Under the pieces are notes generated by a model. The model ran no database searches. It was not told the origin of the DNA and saw only the letters and a program-made list of their open reading frames with translations. The translations under genes and the position numbers were made by a program. Below are positions 41,947 to 51,141 of a DNA stretch of 56,872 nt, piece by piece. Within the stretch, counting starts at the first letter, position 1; each line of letters starts with the position of its first letter. The DNA is from Phycisphaerae bacterium (GTDB lineage Bacteria > Planctomycetota > Phycisphaerae > Sedimentisphaerales > Anaerobacaceae), in contig JAPLMX010000097.1 of assembly GCA_026386805.1 (NCBI GenBank), forward strand, positions 1 through 56,872, written 5' to 3'.

Positions 41947-44532
41947 ATGCCCCCGAAGATGGACGAGATCCGGCGAAAACTGGCCCTGATCGATGAGCAG
42001 CTTGCACACGGCGGTCTGCGCCGCCGCCTCGCGAGCACGGCGCCTCTGTTCTTTCCTGCCCTTGGTCTGATGGCGGGCATCGTCCTGCAGGACGGCCTCC
42101 TGCGCAATCCATCCGGCTCTCATCCCTCGTTATCGCTTTGGCTTTGGCTGATCGCCCTTGCCTTCGTGGCGACAGCGACAGGTGCGTACTTCATCCGCCA
42201 CCGCAGCGACCTCCGGCCGGAGGTATTCGCCTACGGCGCCCTGCTGGGCTTCACCTGCCTCGGCGCCATTCGCTTGCTCGCCTACGAGAAGGCGGACCCG
42301 TGCGATATTCGCAACATGGTCGGCCCGGGTCGCGTTCTCGCGACGTTTCGCGGCCAGGTTCTGACCCAGCCGCGTCTGGAGTTGCAGGACTGGTGCTTTG
42401 CCCAAATGGCACCGGCAGACCCGTCCAGTGCATTCTATCTGAGGCTCGATGGGATCAAGACCCCGGCCGGCTGGCAGCAGGTTGTCGGCACCATTCGCGT
42501 ACAGGTGGATGAGCCGGTCCCCAATCTCAAGATCGGCGACCACCTCCAGGCGTATTGCTGGCTCCACCGGTTCGAGGAGCCGACCAATCCAGGCCAATTC
42601 AATTTCGCCGAGTACCTGAGGCTCCGAAACGTCTCTGTGGGAGCGTCGGTGCCGGTGCGAGAGGCGATCGAGGTGCGTAATGACGGTCCCAAGAATGCCT
42701 GGATTCGCCTGCGCAGCACATTCACGAGTGCCGCCGCGACGGGGCTGTTGGGCCATCCGTTTTCGGAAACCCAGAGCGAGGCCATGATCGAGGCCCTGCT
42801 GCTGGGCGAGCGGCACAACATCGACCGCGACATAAATGAAGCATTTCGAAAGACAGGGCTGCTCCACCTGATCAGCCTCTCCGGGATGCATCTGAGCATT
42901 CTCATTGGGCTCATCTGGTGGTCCTGCAAGCCGGCAGGGTTCTCGAAGCGAACCCGTGCGGTGATCTGCATGCTGGCCACGGCGGTTTTCCTGATCGTCG
43001 TTCCGTTGCAGGGACCGATCCTCCGGGCCGCCGTGATCGTCTGGGCGTACTGTGCCTCGATCCTGCTGCGGCGACGGTCCAACGCCATCAACTCCCTGTC
43101 TCTGGCCGTCGTCGTGCTGCTGCTGATCCAGCCGACGCAGTTGTTCGACGCCGGCTGGCAGTTGTCATTCGCCTCCGTCGCGGGGATTCTGGCCCTGACC
43201 CACAGAATCGAGGACTTCGCCCACGAAAGGACCCGCAACTGGTTCCATCGCACCACCCGCGAGACGAGCCCCGCAGTTCGGCTGCTCAAGAAGACGGGCA
43301 CCGGGATCATCACTGTGCTGTCGGTAGGCACAGCCGCTTGGCTCGCCAGCGCCGGCATTCTTCTCTACCACTTCTACAACATCACGCCACTGGCGAGCGT
43401 CTGGACAGCCTTGGCTTCGCCACCGGTGACGGCTATCACGGTTCTGGGCTTCGTGAAGATCATCGTTTCCTTCTTCCTGCCCACCGCGAGCATGATTCTG
43501 GGCCATGTCCTGGACCTCCTTGCCGAGCTGCTGATCCGGATGGTCAAGGTCATGGCCTGGACCGACTTTTCCTATATCCAAATCGGCCACGTGCCGCTGT
43601 TGTTGATCGTCTTGTACTATGCTCTGATCTTGTTCGCCGCGTTCATCCATCTGCGCCGGCCCATCCTCAAGAGGGGTCTGTGTGCCGCACTGGCGTTAGT
43701 GGTAATCGTCCCCCTGGGCTTCCTGAAATGGCAGCGGACCCACCGCGACTGTCTCAGTCTCACTTGCCTCGACGTAGGTCACGGCCAGGCAATCCTGGCG
43801 CAACTGCCCGGCACGACAAACGTTCTCTTCGACGCCGGCTCGTTGTATAATAAGGACATCGGGGCGCGGATCGTCACGCCGTTCATGGACTACATTGGAG
43901 CCGGGCGCCTGCATGCCATCATCGCAAGCCACTACGACGTGGACCACCTCAACGGCATCCCCGAAGTTGTCGATTTGCGGCGGCCCGATTGCGTGTATCT
44001 CGGGGACACGTTCTTCGGCCAGTCGCCGATTCCGCAGACGACGGAGCTTCTGATGCAGCACCTTGAGACGAGCCGCATCAAAATCGAGCGCGTCCCACAG
44101 ACAATGGCCACCGGCCCCGCACAGGTGCAGGTGCTCTGGCCCACCGATGAATCCACAGCGAGCGAAGAGCTCAGCGAGAATGACAAGTCCCTCGTTTGCC
44201 TGATCGAATTCGCCGATAGAAGAGTCTTGTTGTGCTCGGACATCGAAAAGCCCGCGCAAGGGGAGATCCTGCGGCGGTACCCCTCTTTGAAAGCCGACGT
44301 GGTCGTCGCCCCCCACCACGGGTCGGTAAGGACACTGGATGACGACTTCCTCCGGCAGCTTGAACCCCGCCTGGTGATCTGCAGTTGCAGCCGGACGGAC
44401 TTCGAGCGGGGACGCGTGACGAGAGAGGTCGAAGGAGCCGTACTGCTTTGCACCGCCCAAGCCGGCGCACTAAACATTTGCATCGACGCGGCCGGCGCGG
44501 TACAAGTATCGCCTCTGACAAACAGTAGGTAA
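41947..44532 (+). CDS. comEC: ComEC/Rec2-family DNA uptake channel protein
   Basis: 861 aa. It transports single-stranded DNA across the inner membrane during natural transformation. The N-terminal DUF4131 region is followed by the multi-helix Competence domain ('EALLLGERHNIDRDINEAFR', 'TGLLHLISLSGMHLSILIGL'). A C-terminal metallo-beta-lactamase-like domain carries HxDxDH (His662, Asp664, Asp666, His667 in SHYDVDH) plus 'LDVGHGQAILAQLPG' and 'APHHGS'. Full length, so probably functional. Starts at ATG 41947; upstream frame is not conserved. Natural competence would fit the many transfers and rearrangements nearby, but that is an inference. Confidence 0.95.
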   Translation: MPPKMDEIRRKLALIDEQLAHGGLRRRLASTAPLFFPALGLMAGIVLQDGLLRNPSGSHPSLSLWLWLIALAFVATATGAYFIRHRSDLRPEVFAYGALLGFTCLGAIRLLAYEKADPCDIRNMVGPGRVLATFRGQVLTQPRLELQDWCFAQMAPADPSSAFYLRLDGIKTPAGWQQVVGTIRVQVDEPVPNLKIGDHLQAYCWLHRFEEPTNPGQFNFAEYLRLRNVSVGASVPVREAIEVRNDGPKNAWIRLRSTFTSAAATGLLGHPFSETQSEAMIEALLLGERHNIDRDINEAFRKTGLLHLISLSGMHLSILIGLIWWSCKPAGFSKRTRAVICMLATAVFLIVVPLQGPILRAAVIVWAYCASILLRRRSNAINSLSLAVVVLLLIQPTQLFDAGWQLSFASVAGILALTHRIEDFAHERTRNWFHRTTRETSPAVRLLKKTGTGIITVLSVGTAAWLASAGILLYHFYNITPLASVWTALASPPVTAITVLGFVKIIVSFFLPTASMILGHVLDLLAELLIRMVKVMAWTDFSYIQIGHVPLLLIVLYYALILFAAFIHLRRPILKRGLCAALALVVIVPLGFLKWQRTHRDCLSLTCLDVGHGQAILAQLPGTTNVLFDAGSLYNKDIGARIVTPFMDYIGAGRLHAIIASHYDVDHLNGIPEVVDLRRPDCVYLGDTFFGQSPIPQTTELLMQHLETSRIKIERVPQTMATGPAQVQVLWPTDESTASEELSENDKSLVCLIEFADRRVLLCSDIEKPAQGEILRRYPSLKADVVVAPHHGSVRTLDDDFLRQLEPRLVICSCSRTDFERGRVTREVEGAVLLCTAQAGALNICIDAAGAVQVSPLTNSR

Positions 44533-44586
44533 TGGGAAGGCCCTCTTGTCACACATCATTTCTTTAGCATCGAGGAGGTCAACCGT

Positions 44587-45867
44587 ATGAGGTGGATTAT
44601 CATCCGCACGGCCCAGAGAATGCGCAGCATTGGCTCCTTCTCGCCGGCTGTCCGTCATTTCTCGATTGTCGTGCTCCTGATGAGCGTGGGCCTGTTGGCG
44701 GCCGCCCAGCCGTCGCCGCCCAAGGTGGACGTCAACGATCTGAGCTTTTATCAGCCCTCGGCGGAAACGACGGCACGTCTGCAGACCACGGGCAAAGGCG
44801 TCGATAACGTGATCTTCTGTATCGGCGACGGCATGGGTCTGACCCAGGTGGCGATGGCAAGAGTGAAGTCGACCGGGCTGGATGGGAAGCTCTGCCTGGA
44901 GAAACTGCCGGTGACCGGCTTGGTCCGGACGCATTCGGCCAATTCCTCCGTGACGGACTCGGCCGCCGCGGGGACCGCCTTGGCCTGCGGCGTCAAGACC
45001 AAGAACGCCATGATCGGCATGACCCCCGACGAGCAGGGATATCGCACGATCCTCGAAGCCGCCAAGGACAAAGGAATGGCCACGGGCCTGGTGGTGACGT
45101 CCACGATCAGCCATGCGACGCCCGCCACCTTCGCCTCGCACGTCAAGAGCCGCAAGATGGAGGACAAGATCGCCGAGCAGTTGCTCGCCAACCGGGTGAA
45201 CGTCCTGTTCGGCGGAGGCAAGAAGTTCTTCCTGCCCAAGTCCGCCCCGAAGAGCGGCCGCAAGGATGATCTCGACCTGCTCGCCGCCGCCCGCACTGCC
45301 GGCTATGACTACATCGAGACTACCGAGGCGATGCAGTCGCTGTGCGGGTCCTACGTGCTGGGCCTGTTTCAGCTCGAAGGCTTGAAAACCGTGGCGCCGG
45401 AGCCAAGCCTGGCCCAGCTCACGGGCAAGGCGATCGAGCTGCTCAGTCGAATCCGGCCGGACTCCCCCGACGGCAGGGCGGGCTTCTTCCTCATGGTCGA
45501 AGGCAGCCAGATCGACTGGGGCTGCCATAGCAACAAGGCCAACGTCGCGGTTCGCCAGACCCTGCTCTTCGACCAAGCGGTGGAGGCCGCCGTCGGTTTT
45601 GCCCTGAAGGATGGACATACGCTCGTGATCGTCACGGCAGACCACGAGACGGGCGGCCTGACGTTGATCGGGGGCGGCAGTGAGGACAAGGCGGATGCCC
45701 AGTTGACCCCGCGCTGGTCCACCAAGGGACACTCCGGCACCCCGGTAGCAGTCTACGCGATGGGGCCGGGCGCCGGGCAGTTCGCCGGCGTGCAGGACAA
45801 CACCGAAATCCCCAAGAAGATCGCCCGCTTGCTGTACATCAGACCCTTCCCCCGGCCGACCCAATGA
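44587..45867 (+). CDS. Alkaline phosphatase (exported)
   Basis: 426 aa. Hydrolyses phosphate monoesters. It has a signal-like N-terminus ('FSIVVLLMSVGLLAAAQP'), the metal-binding 'CIGDGMG', the catalytic Ser125 in VTDSAAAGTALACG, 'STISHATPATF', 'MVEGSQIDWGCHSN', 'VTADHETGG' and 'TKGHSGTPVAVYAMGPGA'. Classic E. coli PhoA-type superfamily member. A GAGGAGGTCAACCGT ribosome site precedes the ATG. Its TGA overlaps the ATG of the next gene (ATGA). The natural inducer would be phosphate limitation; no Pho box was identified. Confidence 0.94.
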   Translation: MRWIIIRTAQRMRSIGSFSPAVRHFSIVVLLMSVGLLAAAQPSPPKVDVNDLSFYQPSAETTARLQTTGKGVDNVIFCIGDGMGLTQVAMARVKSTGLDGKLCLEKLPVTGLVRTHSANSSVTDSAAAGTALACGVKTKNAMIGMTPDEQGYRTILEAAKDKGMATGLVVTSTISHATPATFASHVKSRKMEDKIAEQLLANRVNVLFGGGKKFFLPKSAPKSGRKDDLDLLAAARTAGYDYIETTEAMQSLCGSYVLGLFQLEGLKTVAPEPSLAQLTGKAIELLSRIRPDSPDGRAGFFLMVEGSQIDWGCHSNKANVAVRQTLLFDQAVEAAVGFALKDGHTLVIVTADHETGGLTLIGGGSEDKADAQLTPRWSTKGHSGTPVAVYAMGPGAGQFAGVQDNTEIPKKIARLLYIRPFPRPTQ

Positions 45868-46070
45868 GCACGGAGCCAATCGTCCTACGGGTCAGCGCCA
45901 CCTATGACCTGAACGTCAAAGTGGGCGACAGAGTCCGCCTGGGAGAGAGGCTGCACAAGGGCCCCAACGAAGACAGACACCCCATAGCACCCGTCTCGGG
46001 TGTTGTCAAAAGCATCGAATTCGACGCCGGCGATCACGAATTCGCGATCACGATCGCTCCCGCGGCGTAG
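45864..46070 (+). CDS. Stand-alone barrel-sandwich domain protein (RnfC-N-terminal-like)
   Basis: 68 aa. The repeated pattern 'VKVGDRVRLGERLHKGP' and 'PIAPVSGVVKSIEFDAGD' is typical of biotinyl/lipoyl-type barrel-sandwich hybrids as found at the N-terminus of RnfC/NqrA. The lysine acceptor of true biotin carriers is not recognisable. It overlaps the alkaline phosphatase stop (ATGA), so the two are co-translated. What such an isolated domain does here is unknown. Confidence 0.6.
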   Translation: MSTEPIVLRVSATYDLNVKVGDRVRLGERLHKGPNEDRHPIAPVSGVVKSIEFDAGDHEFAITIAPAA

Positions 46071-46086
46071 AGACGCTCGTCTGCCG

Positions 46087-46785
46087 TCATTTCTTCGCGG
46101 CCGGGGCGGTCGCCGAAGGAGTGGAACGCTGACGCACGTTGACGACAATCTCCACGCGGCGGTTCTTGGCCTTGCCGTCGGCCGATCCGTTGGAGGCGAC
46201 CGGTCGGGCCGACCCGCACGCGTCCGCTCGCACCTGCTTGTCGGGAATGCCGTGCGCGATCAGATACCGAGCTACCGACAAGGCACGCTGCGCCGACAGC
46301 TCCAGGTTGTCCTTCCAGGGCGATTTCTGGATCGGGTCCGTGTCCGTATGACCCACGACGTCAACGTCCTTGCTCGCGTACTTCTGCTTGATCACAGACA
46401 GGATCTGATCGAGCTCCCTGCTGGTCGCACTCTTGAGGGTGGCCTTGCCTGAATCGAACAGGATCGTATTCGGCAACGTCACGGTGATCGTGCCGGTGGC
46501 GGCATCGAAGGCCACGTCCATGCCTTCGAAACCGGTCGCCTGGGCGGGCGTCTTGTTGAGCTCGCTGATCTGCCGCTGCAGCTCGTCAATCGTCTGCTGG
46601 TCCTGCGCGACCCGAGTGGCCAGCTCCTGCTTTTCGCTCTCCAGGGTCTCGTACCGGCCCTTGAGGTTCTGGTACTCGACTTCCTTGTAGTCGTACTTCT
46701 TCTTGAAGTCCGTGCAGCCGGACATCAGAGACAATAAGACCATCGTGATAAGGGGGATGACGAGCTTCCTGTTGACGATTCGCAT
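46087..46785 (-). CDS. OmpA-family peptidoglycan-associated lipoprotein
   Basis: 232 aa. Signal peptide with lipobox LMSGC (Cys24), then a coiled coil (about 36-78, 'GRYETLESEKQELATRV'), then an OmpA C-terminal domain ('NTILFDSGKATLKSATSREL', 'VDVVGHTDTDPIQKSPWKDN', 'LELSAQRALSVARYLIAHGI', 'SADGKAKNRRVEIVV'). It binds peptidoglycan non-covalently and tethers the outer membrane. GGAGG ribosome site before ATG 46785. It lies 42 nt downstream of the prepilin peptidase gene and may share its transcript. Confidence 0.92.
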   Translation of the reverse strand: MRIVNRKLVIPLITMVLLSLMSGCTDFKKKYDYKEVEYQNLKGRYETLESEKQELATRVAQDQQTIDELQRQISELNKTPAQATGFEGMDVAFDAATGTITVTLPNTILFDSGKATLKSATSRELDQILSVIKQKYASKDVDVVGHTDTDPIQKSPWKDNLELSAQRALSVARYLIAHGIPDKQVRADACGSARPVASNGSADGKAKNRRVEIVVNVRQRSTPSATAPAAKK

Positions 46786-46827
46786 GTAGTACCTCCCTGC
46801 AAAAACGCAAACCCTTCCCTGCCGCGA

Positions 46828-48018
46828 TCACCCACCAAACATGAAGGAGATGCGGTTGAGGATCCAATCGTGAAAGATCATAACGGTTAACACGGCGATT
46901 GACAAGAAGGGACCATAGGGAATTTGGCGAGTTTTCTTGAAAAACATTTGGAAAAGTGCCCAACCCAGACCGAAGAACGGCGCGATAAAGAAGGCAATTA
47001 CCACCATGATCGGACCTACCACGGCCCCGGCGGCACCCATCAGGTGCACGTCCCCCAGTCCCATGGCCTCTTTGCCGAATCCCAGAGTCCCCAGAATACG
47101 GGTCGCCCAGACTGTGGCACAACCGACAAAATACCCGAACACGCTGCCCAGCAGACCCGCGACGGCGGGATAGGCCAACAAGCCGCTCCACCACCGCCCT
47201 GCCGGTCCCGATGCTCCCAGGATCTCGTATGCCGCCACCGAGCAGAGGATGATCGGCAATAGAAAGACCACCTCTCGCAAGGCTTCGAGCCGATGATTGA
47301 ACTGGGGCTCGTCAAATGGGCCGGGACCTGCGGGCCTGCGTACCGCCCCCTCGGCCTTCTCCGCCACGCCCAACGCCGGGTCCTCCATGACTGCGGACTC
47401 GTAGCTCCTCTTGAGGACGCCCGTCCTGAGCAACAGCCAGCCTATGGCCAGTCCCACGGCGGCCCCCAGCGCCAACGCCCCGGTATTCGGCGACGCCGCC
47501 GGCAAGATCCAATAGGTCCTGAGCAATTGCGGGGAGATCACGTACCCGCCGACAGCCGAGCCGATGATCCCCGCCGCCGTGACGAACCAACAGATCGACA
47601 GCGGGATGATCCACAGCTCCAAATCGATGGCGGACGCCGCGATGAAGGCGGAAAGCAGAGTAATATGGATAAGATAGACAAGCCAGGCTCCCTCGATGTG
47701 GATGCTCGTCCGCACATTCGTGTGAAAATAGACGAGATAGAGACCCAGAAAGACCGAGCCTGTCAGCAGCTCCACGATAAAATAGCGAGGCGAAATCGGC
47801 CCCTTGCACCGGCGGCACTTGGCCCTCAGCACGAGCCAAGACAGCAGCGGCACATTGTCATAGAACCGAATCGCCTGCCCGCAATGCGGACACGACGACC
47901 CCGGGTGCACCAGCGACTTCTCCCGGGGCAGACGATAGATCACCACATTGAGGAAGCTGCCGATGCAGCAGCCCAGCATGAAGATCCAAAGACACAGAAT
48001 CCATTCCTGCGGAGACAT
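46828..48018 (-). CDS. Prepilin peptidase (type IV leader peptidase, GspO/PilD)
   Basis: 396 aa integral membrane aspartic protease that cleaves and N-methylates prepilins. The N-terminal methylase part has two zinc CxxC pairs ('CPHCGQAI', 'CRRCKGPI') after 'GSFLNVVIYRLPREKSLVHP'. The catalytic aspartates are in 'ASAIDLELWIIP' and 'GLGDVHLMGAAG'. A loop of about 100 residues between the two is longer than in E. coli PilD. With the GspF-like protein at 33598 it shows that pilus or type II secretion machinery is active, and the pilin remnant at 25862 would have been a substrate. Confidence 0.95.
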   Translation of the reverse strand: MSPQEWILCLWIFMLGCCIGSFLNVVIYRLPREKSLVHPGSSCPHCGQAIRFYDNVPLLSWLVLRAKCRRCKGPISPRYFIVELLTGSVFLGLYLVYFHTNVRTSIHIEGAWLVYLIHITLLSAFIAASAIDLELWIIPLSICWFVTAAGIIGSAVGGYVISPQLLRTYWILPAASPNTGALALGAAVGLAIGWLLLRTGVLKRSYESAVMEDPALGVAEKAEGAVRRPAGPGPFDEPQFNHRLEALREVVFLLPIILCSVAAYEILGASGPAGRWWSGLLAYPAVAGLLGSVFGYFVGCATVWATRILGTLGFGKEAMGLGDVHLMGAAGAVVGPIMVVIAFFIAPFFGLGWALFQMFFKKTRQIPYGPFLSIAVLTVMIFHDWILNRISFMFGG

Positions 48019-48035
48019 GCCGAAATCCTCAACTG

Positions 48036-48110
48036 ATGATCGATAATGGATGATTGACTATTTGCGAGGAGGTCCAGCCTTCCGCGTCAATAATCAATCA
48101 TCAATAATCC
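48036..48110. repeat. AT-rich spacer with ATTGATTATTGA-type words
   Basis: TGATGATCGATAATGGATGA and TCAATAATCAATCATCAATA occur as near inverse copies, separated by a GC-rich segment. Similar words at 7501-7530. Confidence 0.5.
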
Positions 48111-49334
48111 CTAATCAATCTCACGTGCCTTGCGGTTCACCGCCCCGGCCACTCTCGTCGGCAGGCCGAACAGGCGGATGAAGCCCTTGGCGTCCGTCTG
48201 GTCGTACTCCGCGCCCATCTTGAAGCTCGCCAGGTTCATCTGGTACAGGCTGTGGGGGCTCTTGACCCCCGCCGGCGTGCAGCGGCCCTTGAAGAGCTTG
48301 AGCCGCACCTCGCCCGTGACGTTGCGCTGCGTGGCGTCGATAAACGCATCGAGAGCCTCGCGCAGCGGGCTGAACCAGAGGCCGTAATACACCAGCTCGG
48401 CGTACTTCAGCGCCACCTGCTGCTTGTAGTGCATGGTCTCGCGTTCGAGCGTCAGGGTCTCCAAGGCGCTGTGGGCCGCCATCAGAATGGTGCCGCCCGG
48501 CGTCTCGTACACACCCCGCGACTTCATGCCGACCAAGCGATTCTCCACAATGTCCACCTGGCCCACGGCGTGCTTGCCGCCAATCGCATTCAGCGTCTCG
48601 ACCAGCTTGACCCCACTTGTCAATCTGCCGTCCAGCTTCACCGGAACGCCCTCATGGAAGCCGATCGTGACATACTCGGGCTTATTCGGCGTCTTCGCAA
48701 CCGGGTTGGAGATCACGAACAGATTGTCCTTCGGCTCGTTGGCCGGATCTTCGAGGTCCGCGCCCTCGTGGCTGATGTGCCACAGGTTGCGGTCGCGCGA
48801 GTAAATCTTCTTTTTGCTCTGGTCGATGGGGATTTTGTGCTTGCGGGCGTAGTCCACTGCGGCCTCGCGTGAGGTCAGCGTGAACTTCGGGTCCTTCCAG
48901 GGAGCGATGATCTTGAGCGTCGGGTCGAGCGCCATGTAGGTCAGCTCGAACCGCACCTGGTCGTTGCCCTTGCCGGTCGCCCCGTGCGCGACGCCGGTGG
49001 CTTTCTCGGCGTGAGCGACATCGACTTGGTACTTGGCGATCAGCGGCCGGGCGATGCTGGTGCCCAAGAGATACCCGTTCTCATAGACCGCTCCCGCCTT
49101 CAGCAGCCGCCAGAGATACTCCTCGACGAACTCCCGCCGCAGGTCCTTGACGACGCATTTGACCGCCCCGCTGGCCAGGGCCTTCTTCTTGATCCCGGAT
49201 AGCTCATCGCCCTGCCCCAACTCCGCCGCAAAGGCAATCACGTCATATCCGTAGGTTTCCTTCAGCCACGGCAGAATCACGCTCGTATCCAACCCGCCGC
49301 TGTACGCCAGCACGACCTTCTCATTCTTCGCCAT
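48111..49334 (-). CDS. argG: Argininosuccinate synthase
   Basis: 407 aa. Joins citrulline and aspartate in an ATP-dependent step of arginine synthesis. Diagnostic parts: AYSGGLDTS (PP-loop, about 10-18), '[11 protein letters not shown]', '[15 protein letters not shown]', '[16 protein letters not shown]', '[17 protein letters not shown]', '[20 protein letters not shown]' and '[15 protein letters not shown]'. I start at ATG 49334, where the family begins; the longer frame runs into a GC palindrome. No argH nearby. Confidence 0.97.
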   Translation of the reverse strand: MAKNEKVVLAYSGGLDTSVILPWLKETYGYDVIAFAAELGQGDELSGIKKKALASGAVKCVVKDLRREFVEEYLWRLLKAGAVYENGYLLGTSIARPLIAKYQVDVAHAEKATGVAHGATGKGNDQVRFELTYMALDPTLKIIAPWKDPKFTLTSREAAVDYARKHKIPIDQSKKKIYSRDRNLWHISHEGADLEDPANEPKDNLFVISNPVAKTPNKPEYVTIGFHEGVPVKLDGRLTSGVKLVETLNAIGGKHAVGQVDIVENRLVGMKSRGVYETPGGTILMAAHSALETLTLERETMHYKQQVALKYAELVYYGLWFSPLREALDAFIDATQRNVTGEVRLKLFKGRCTPAGVKSPHSLYQMNLASFKMGAEYDQTDAKGFIRLFGLPTRVAGAVNRKAREID

Positions 49335-49666
49335 AGTCAACCCTTCAAAAGTAGGGCGAGCGTCCCCGCTCGCCGCCAAATGCCGTGCGAGGTCCCCCGC
49401 CTTTGCAGGGGGAGCCACGACCTGTTTTGACGAACAAGACGGTAATTCAACCCCACCTGCTGCTGGGCGCCATGTCTACGCTTTGCGTGGACATGCGCGA
49501 ATCGAGGGGCAAGACATGCTTACGCAAGCGTAAGCACGGCACCGGGCTCCCAAACACAATTCCTCGCGTTTGGGGACCCGCACCCCGCCACGGCCGAAGT
49601 TGCTCGTCAGAACTCATTAGGAAGCCGGATTATACGAGCCGGACCGCTTCGATTCAACGGAATACC
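49335..49666. other. Gap of palindromes between argG and a repeat-rich broken gene
   Basis: Holds the GC palindrome GGCGAGCGTCCCCGCTCG (49355-49372) in the argG leader and two further stems: ATGTCTACGC...GCGTGGACAT (49471-49493) and GCTTACG...CGTAAGC (49517-49533). No gene seen. Confidence 0.55.
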
Positions 49667-50572
49667 TCACCGCAGCGATGGGGAAATTGGGTTTGTTTTC
49701 CCGAACCCGTTTTGAGACGGACAGTGGATAACCTCTGTGCCGCAAAGAGCTTGGCCTTCAGGCGAGCTGGCGGCAATTGGGTTTGTTTCGCACGATGGCT
49801 CCTGGCCGTCCGGCAACCCTGACGCGTGGCGGGAACCCCGGAATGATGGAATATTGGAATGATAGAGCATCTCGGCCGGCGCGGCGGCCCCCACGGGCGC
49901 CGTGTTCGTAGTACCGCCGTCAAGCGGCTCTTGCGAAGTTGGAAGTGTGGGTTGATCGCTTGAAACTTCCAGCTTTAAACTTGAAACTTTTGCTAACCCG
50001 CCTTCCGGCGTCGCGCCGGCCGCCGCCGGGTCCAACTCTCGCATCAGCCGCTGCTTTTGAAGCTCGCCTATCGTCCGGTACAGGCTCTGCTCAATCCGCC
50101 GCTCATACATTAGCAGCCGGTCGAGGACCCGGGCATTGGAGTAATCCCTCACCACCACCCGTCCGAGGGTCAACTCGGCGTCCCCACGCCCCGCCTCGCC
50201 CGCCGGGCGCTCCGCGCGCTTGAACCCCAGCAACGCCGGAAGCTTGCTGACCGGCTCCGCCGTCAGTTTCTCATACATCGCATCAAAGGCCGCTCCCTGG
50301 AGCCGTTCCGCCCGTTGGAGCCGCCAGGAGAGACTGACCACCCGCGCCGCCAGCATCGCTTCCATCTGCCCCACCGGGGCCAACTCCGCCAGCATCTGGT
50401 CCCGGTAGAACTCAAACTCGCCTGGGTCTTCCCCCTTGATGACGACCTCCTTTGCCAGCAACCCATGCTTGACGGCATTCTGCGCCACCACGGCCTTACC
50501 CTGGGCCGTGCGCGGACCGGTGGACTTCTGGGCGTTGGAACGATTGGCAAGCTCTTACGCTGCACTGGCCAT
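49667..50572 (-). pseudogene. Planctomycete 'NAQKSTGPRT' family protein, stop at codon 6, repeat-built C-terminus
   Basis: ATG 50572 behind GGAGGGG encodes MASAA followed by TAA (50555-50557), then ELANRSNAQKSTGPRTAQGK and AVVAQNAVKHGLLAKEVVIK. This is the conserved beginning of a protein family abundant in Planctomycetota, of unknown role and often multi-copy. The first usable start after the stop is GTG 50491, which would drop the conserved segment. The C-terminal third (about residues 170-274 from 50491) is made of translated dispersed repeats: VSSLKLEVSS, LYHSNIPSF, CETNPI and GFGKTNPI. It is probably non-functional; a sequencing error at the stop cannot be excluded. Confidence 0.65.
49680..49791. 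repeat. Two copies of an AATTGGGTTTGTTT repeat within the broken gene
   Basis: GGGAAATTGGGTTTGTTTTC (from 49680) and GGCAATTGGGTTTGTTTCGC (from 49771). On the coding strand each gives a KTNPI/ETNPI peptide. Confidence 0.6.
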
Positions 50573-51141
50573 GACTGACCCCTCCATATTTACCATTCAC
50601 GATCTACAACTAACTAATACGTTGTCTGTTTATCTTACTGGCCAATGCGTTCTGCGTCCAACGAAATCCCCCGCTCCGCCGCAACTTTTTTCGGCCATAC
50701 CGGGACAGGGATAACGCCATACCAGGAAAGGAGTTACACAATTTCGGCGACGGTGGTGGGGTGGGCTACACCCATCGATTTCGTGACAAGCAATGTTGCA
50801 CCGCTGGGGCCACAGAGAGGGACGATCTACGCAGGGGCAAATGAATCGCGCCCGCCTTTGGCGAGAGCCCGCAGAGTACGCTCGGCACACCGTCTCACCT
50901 ATGAGCCCAGGGAGGAACGGCATGGCAGGGGTCGCCCGTTGTGTGGCACGCGAACCATGCGGCAACCGTGAATCGGCGGAGAAACGCGCCTCACATCGTC
51001 GCTTCCCCAGGTCCCGTTCGCATCTCGCGTCTCACGACTGCCGTGAAAAGCCTGGACAGGAGCAGGGGCCGCTGGTTAAATGGGCCAACTTGGCGGCGAT
51101 AGTTTTCCGGTATACTGTGCGATAGCCATACGAGGCGAGCC
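50573..51141. other. 569-nt gap upstream of the restriction-modification locus
   Basis: No gene recognised. TATACT at 51111-51116 with TTGGCG at 51090-51095 (15-nt spacer) is a candidate promoter for mod, below average strength. The region likely marks the left boundary of the defence locus. Confidence 0.45.

Noticed and set aside
50630-50965. 111-codon minus-strand frame before mod
   Set aside because: No ribosome site, no motif, arginine/cysteine/proline-rich composition typical of chance frames.
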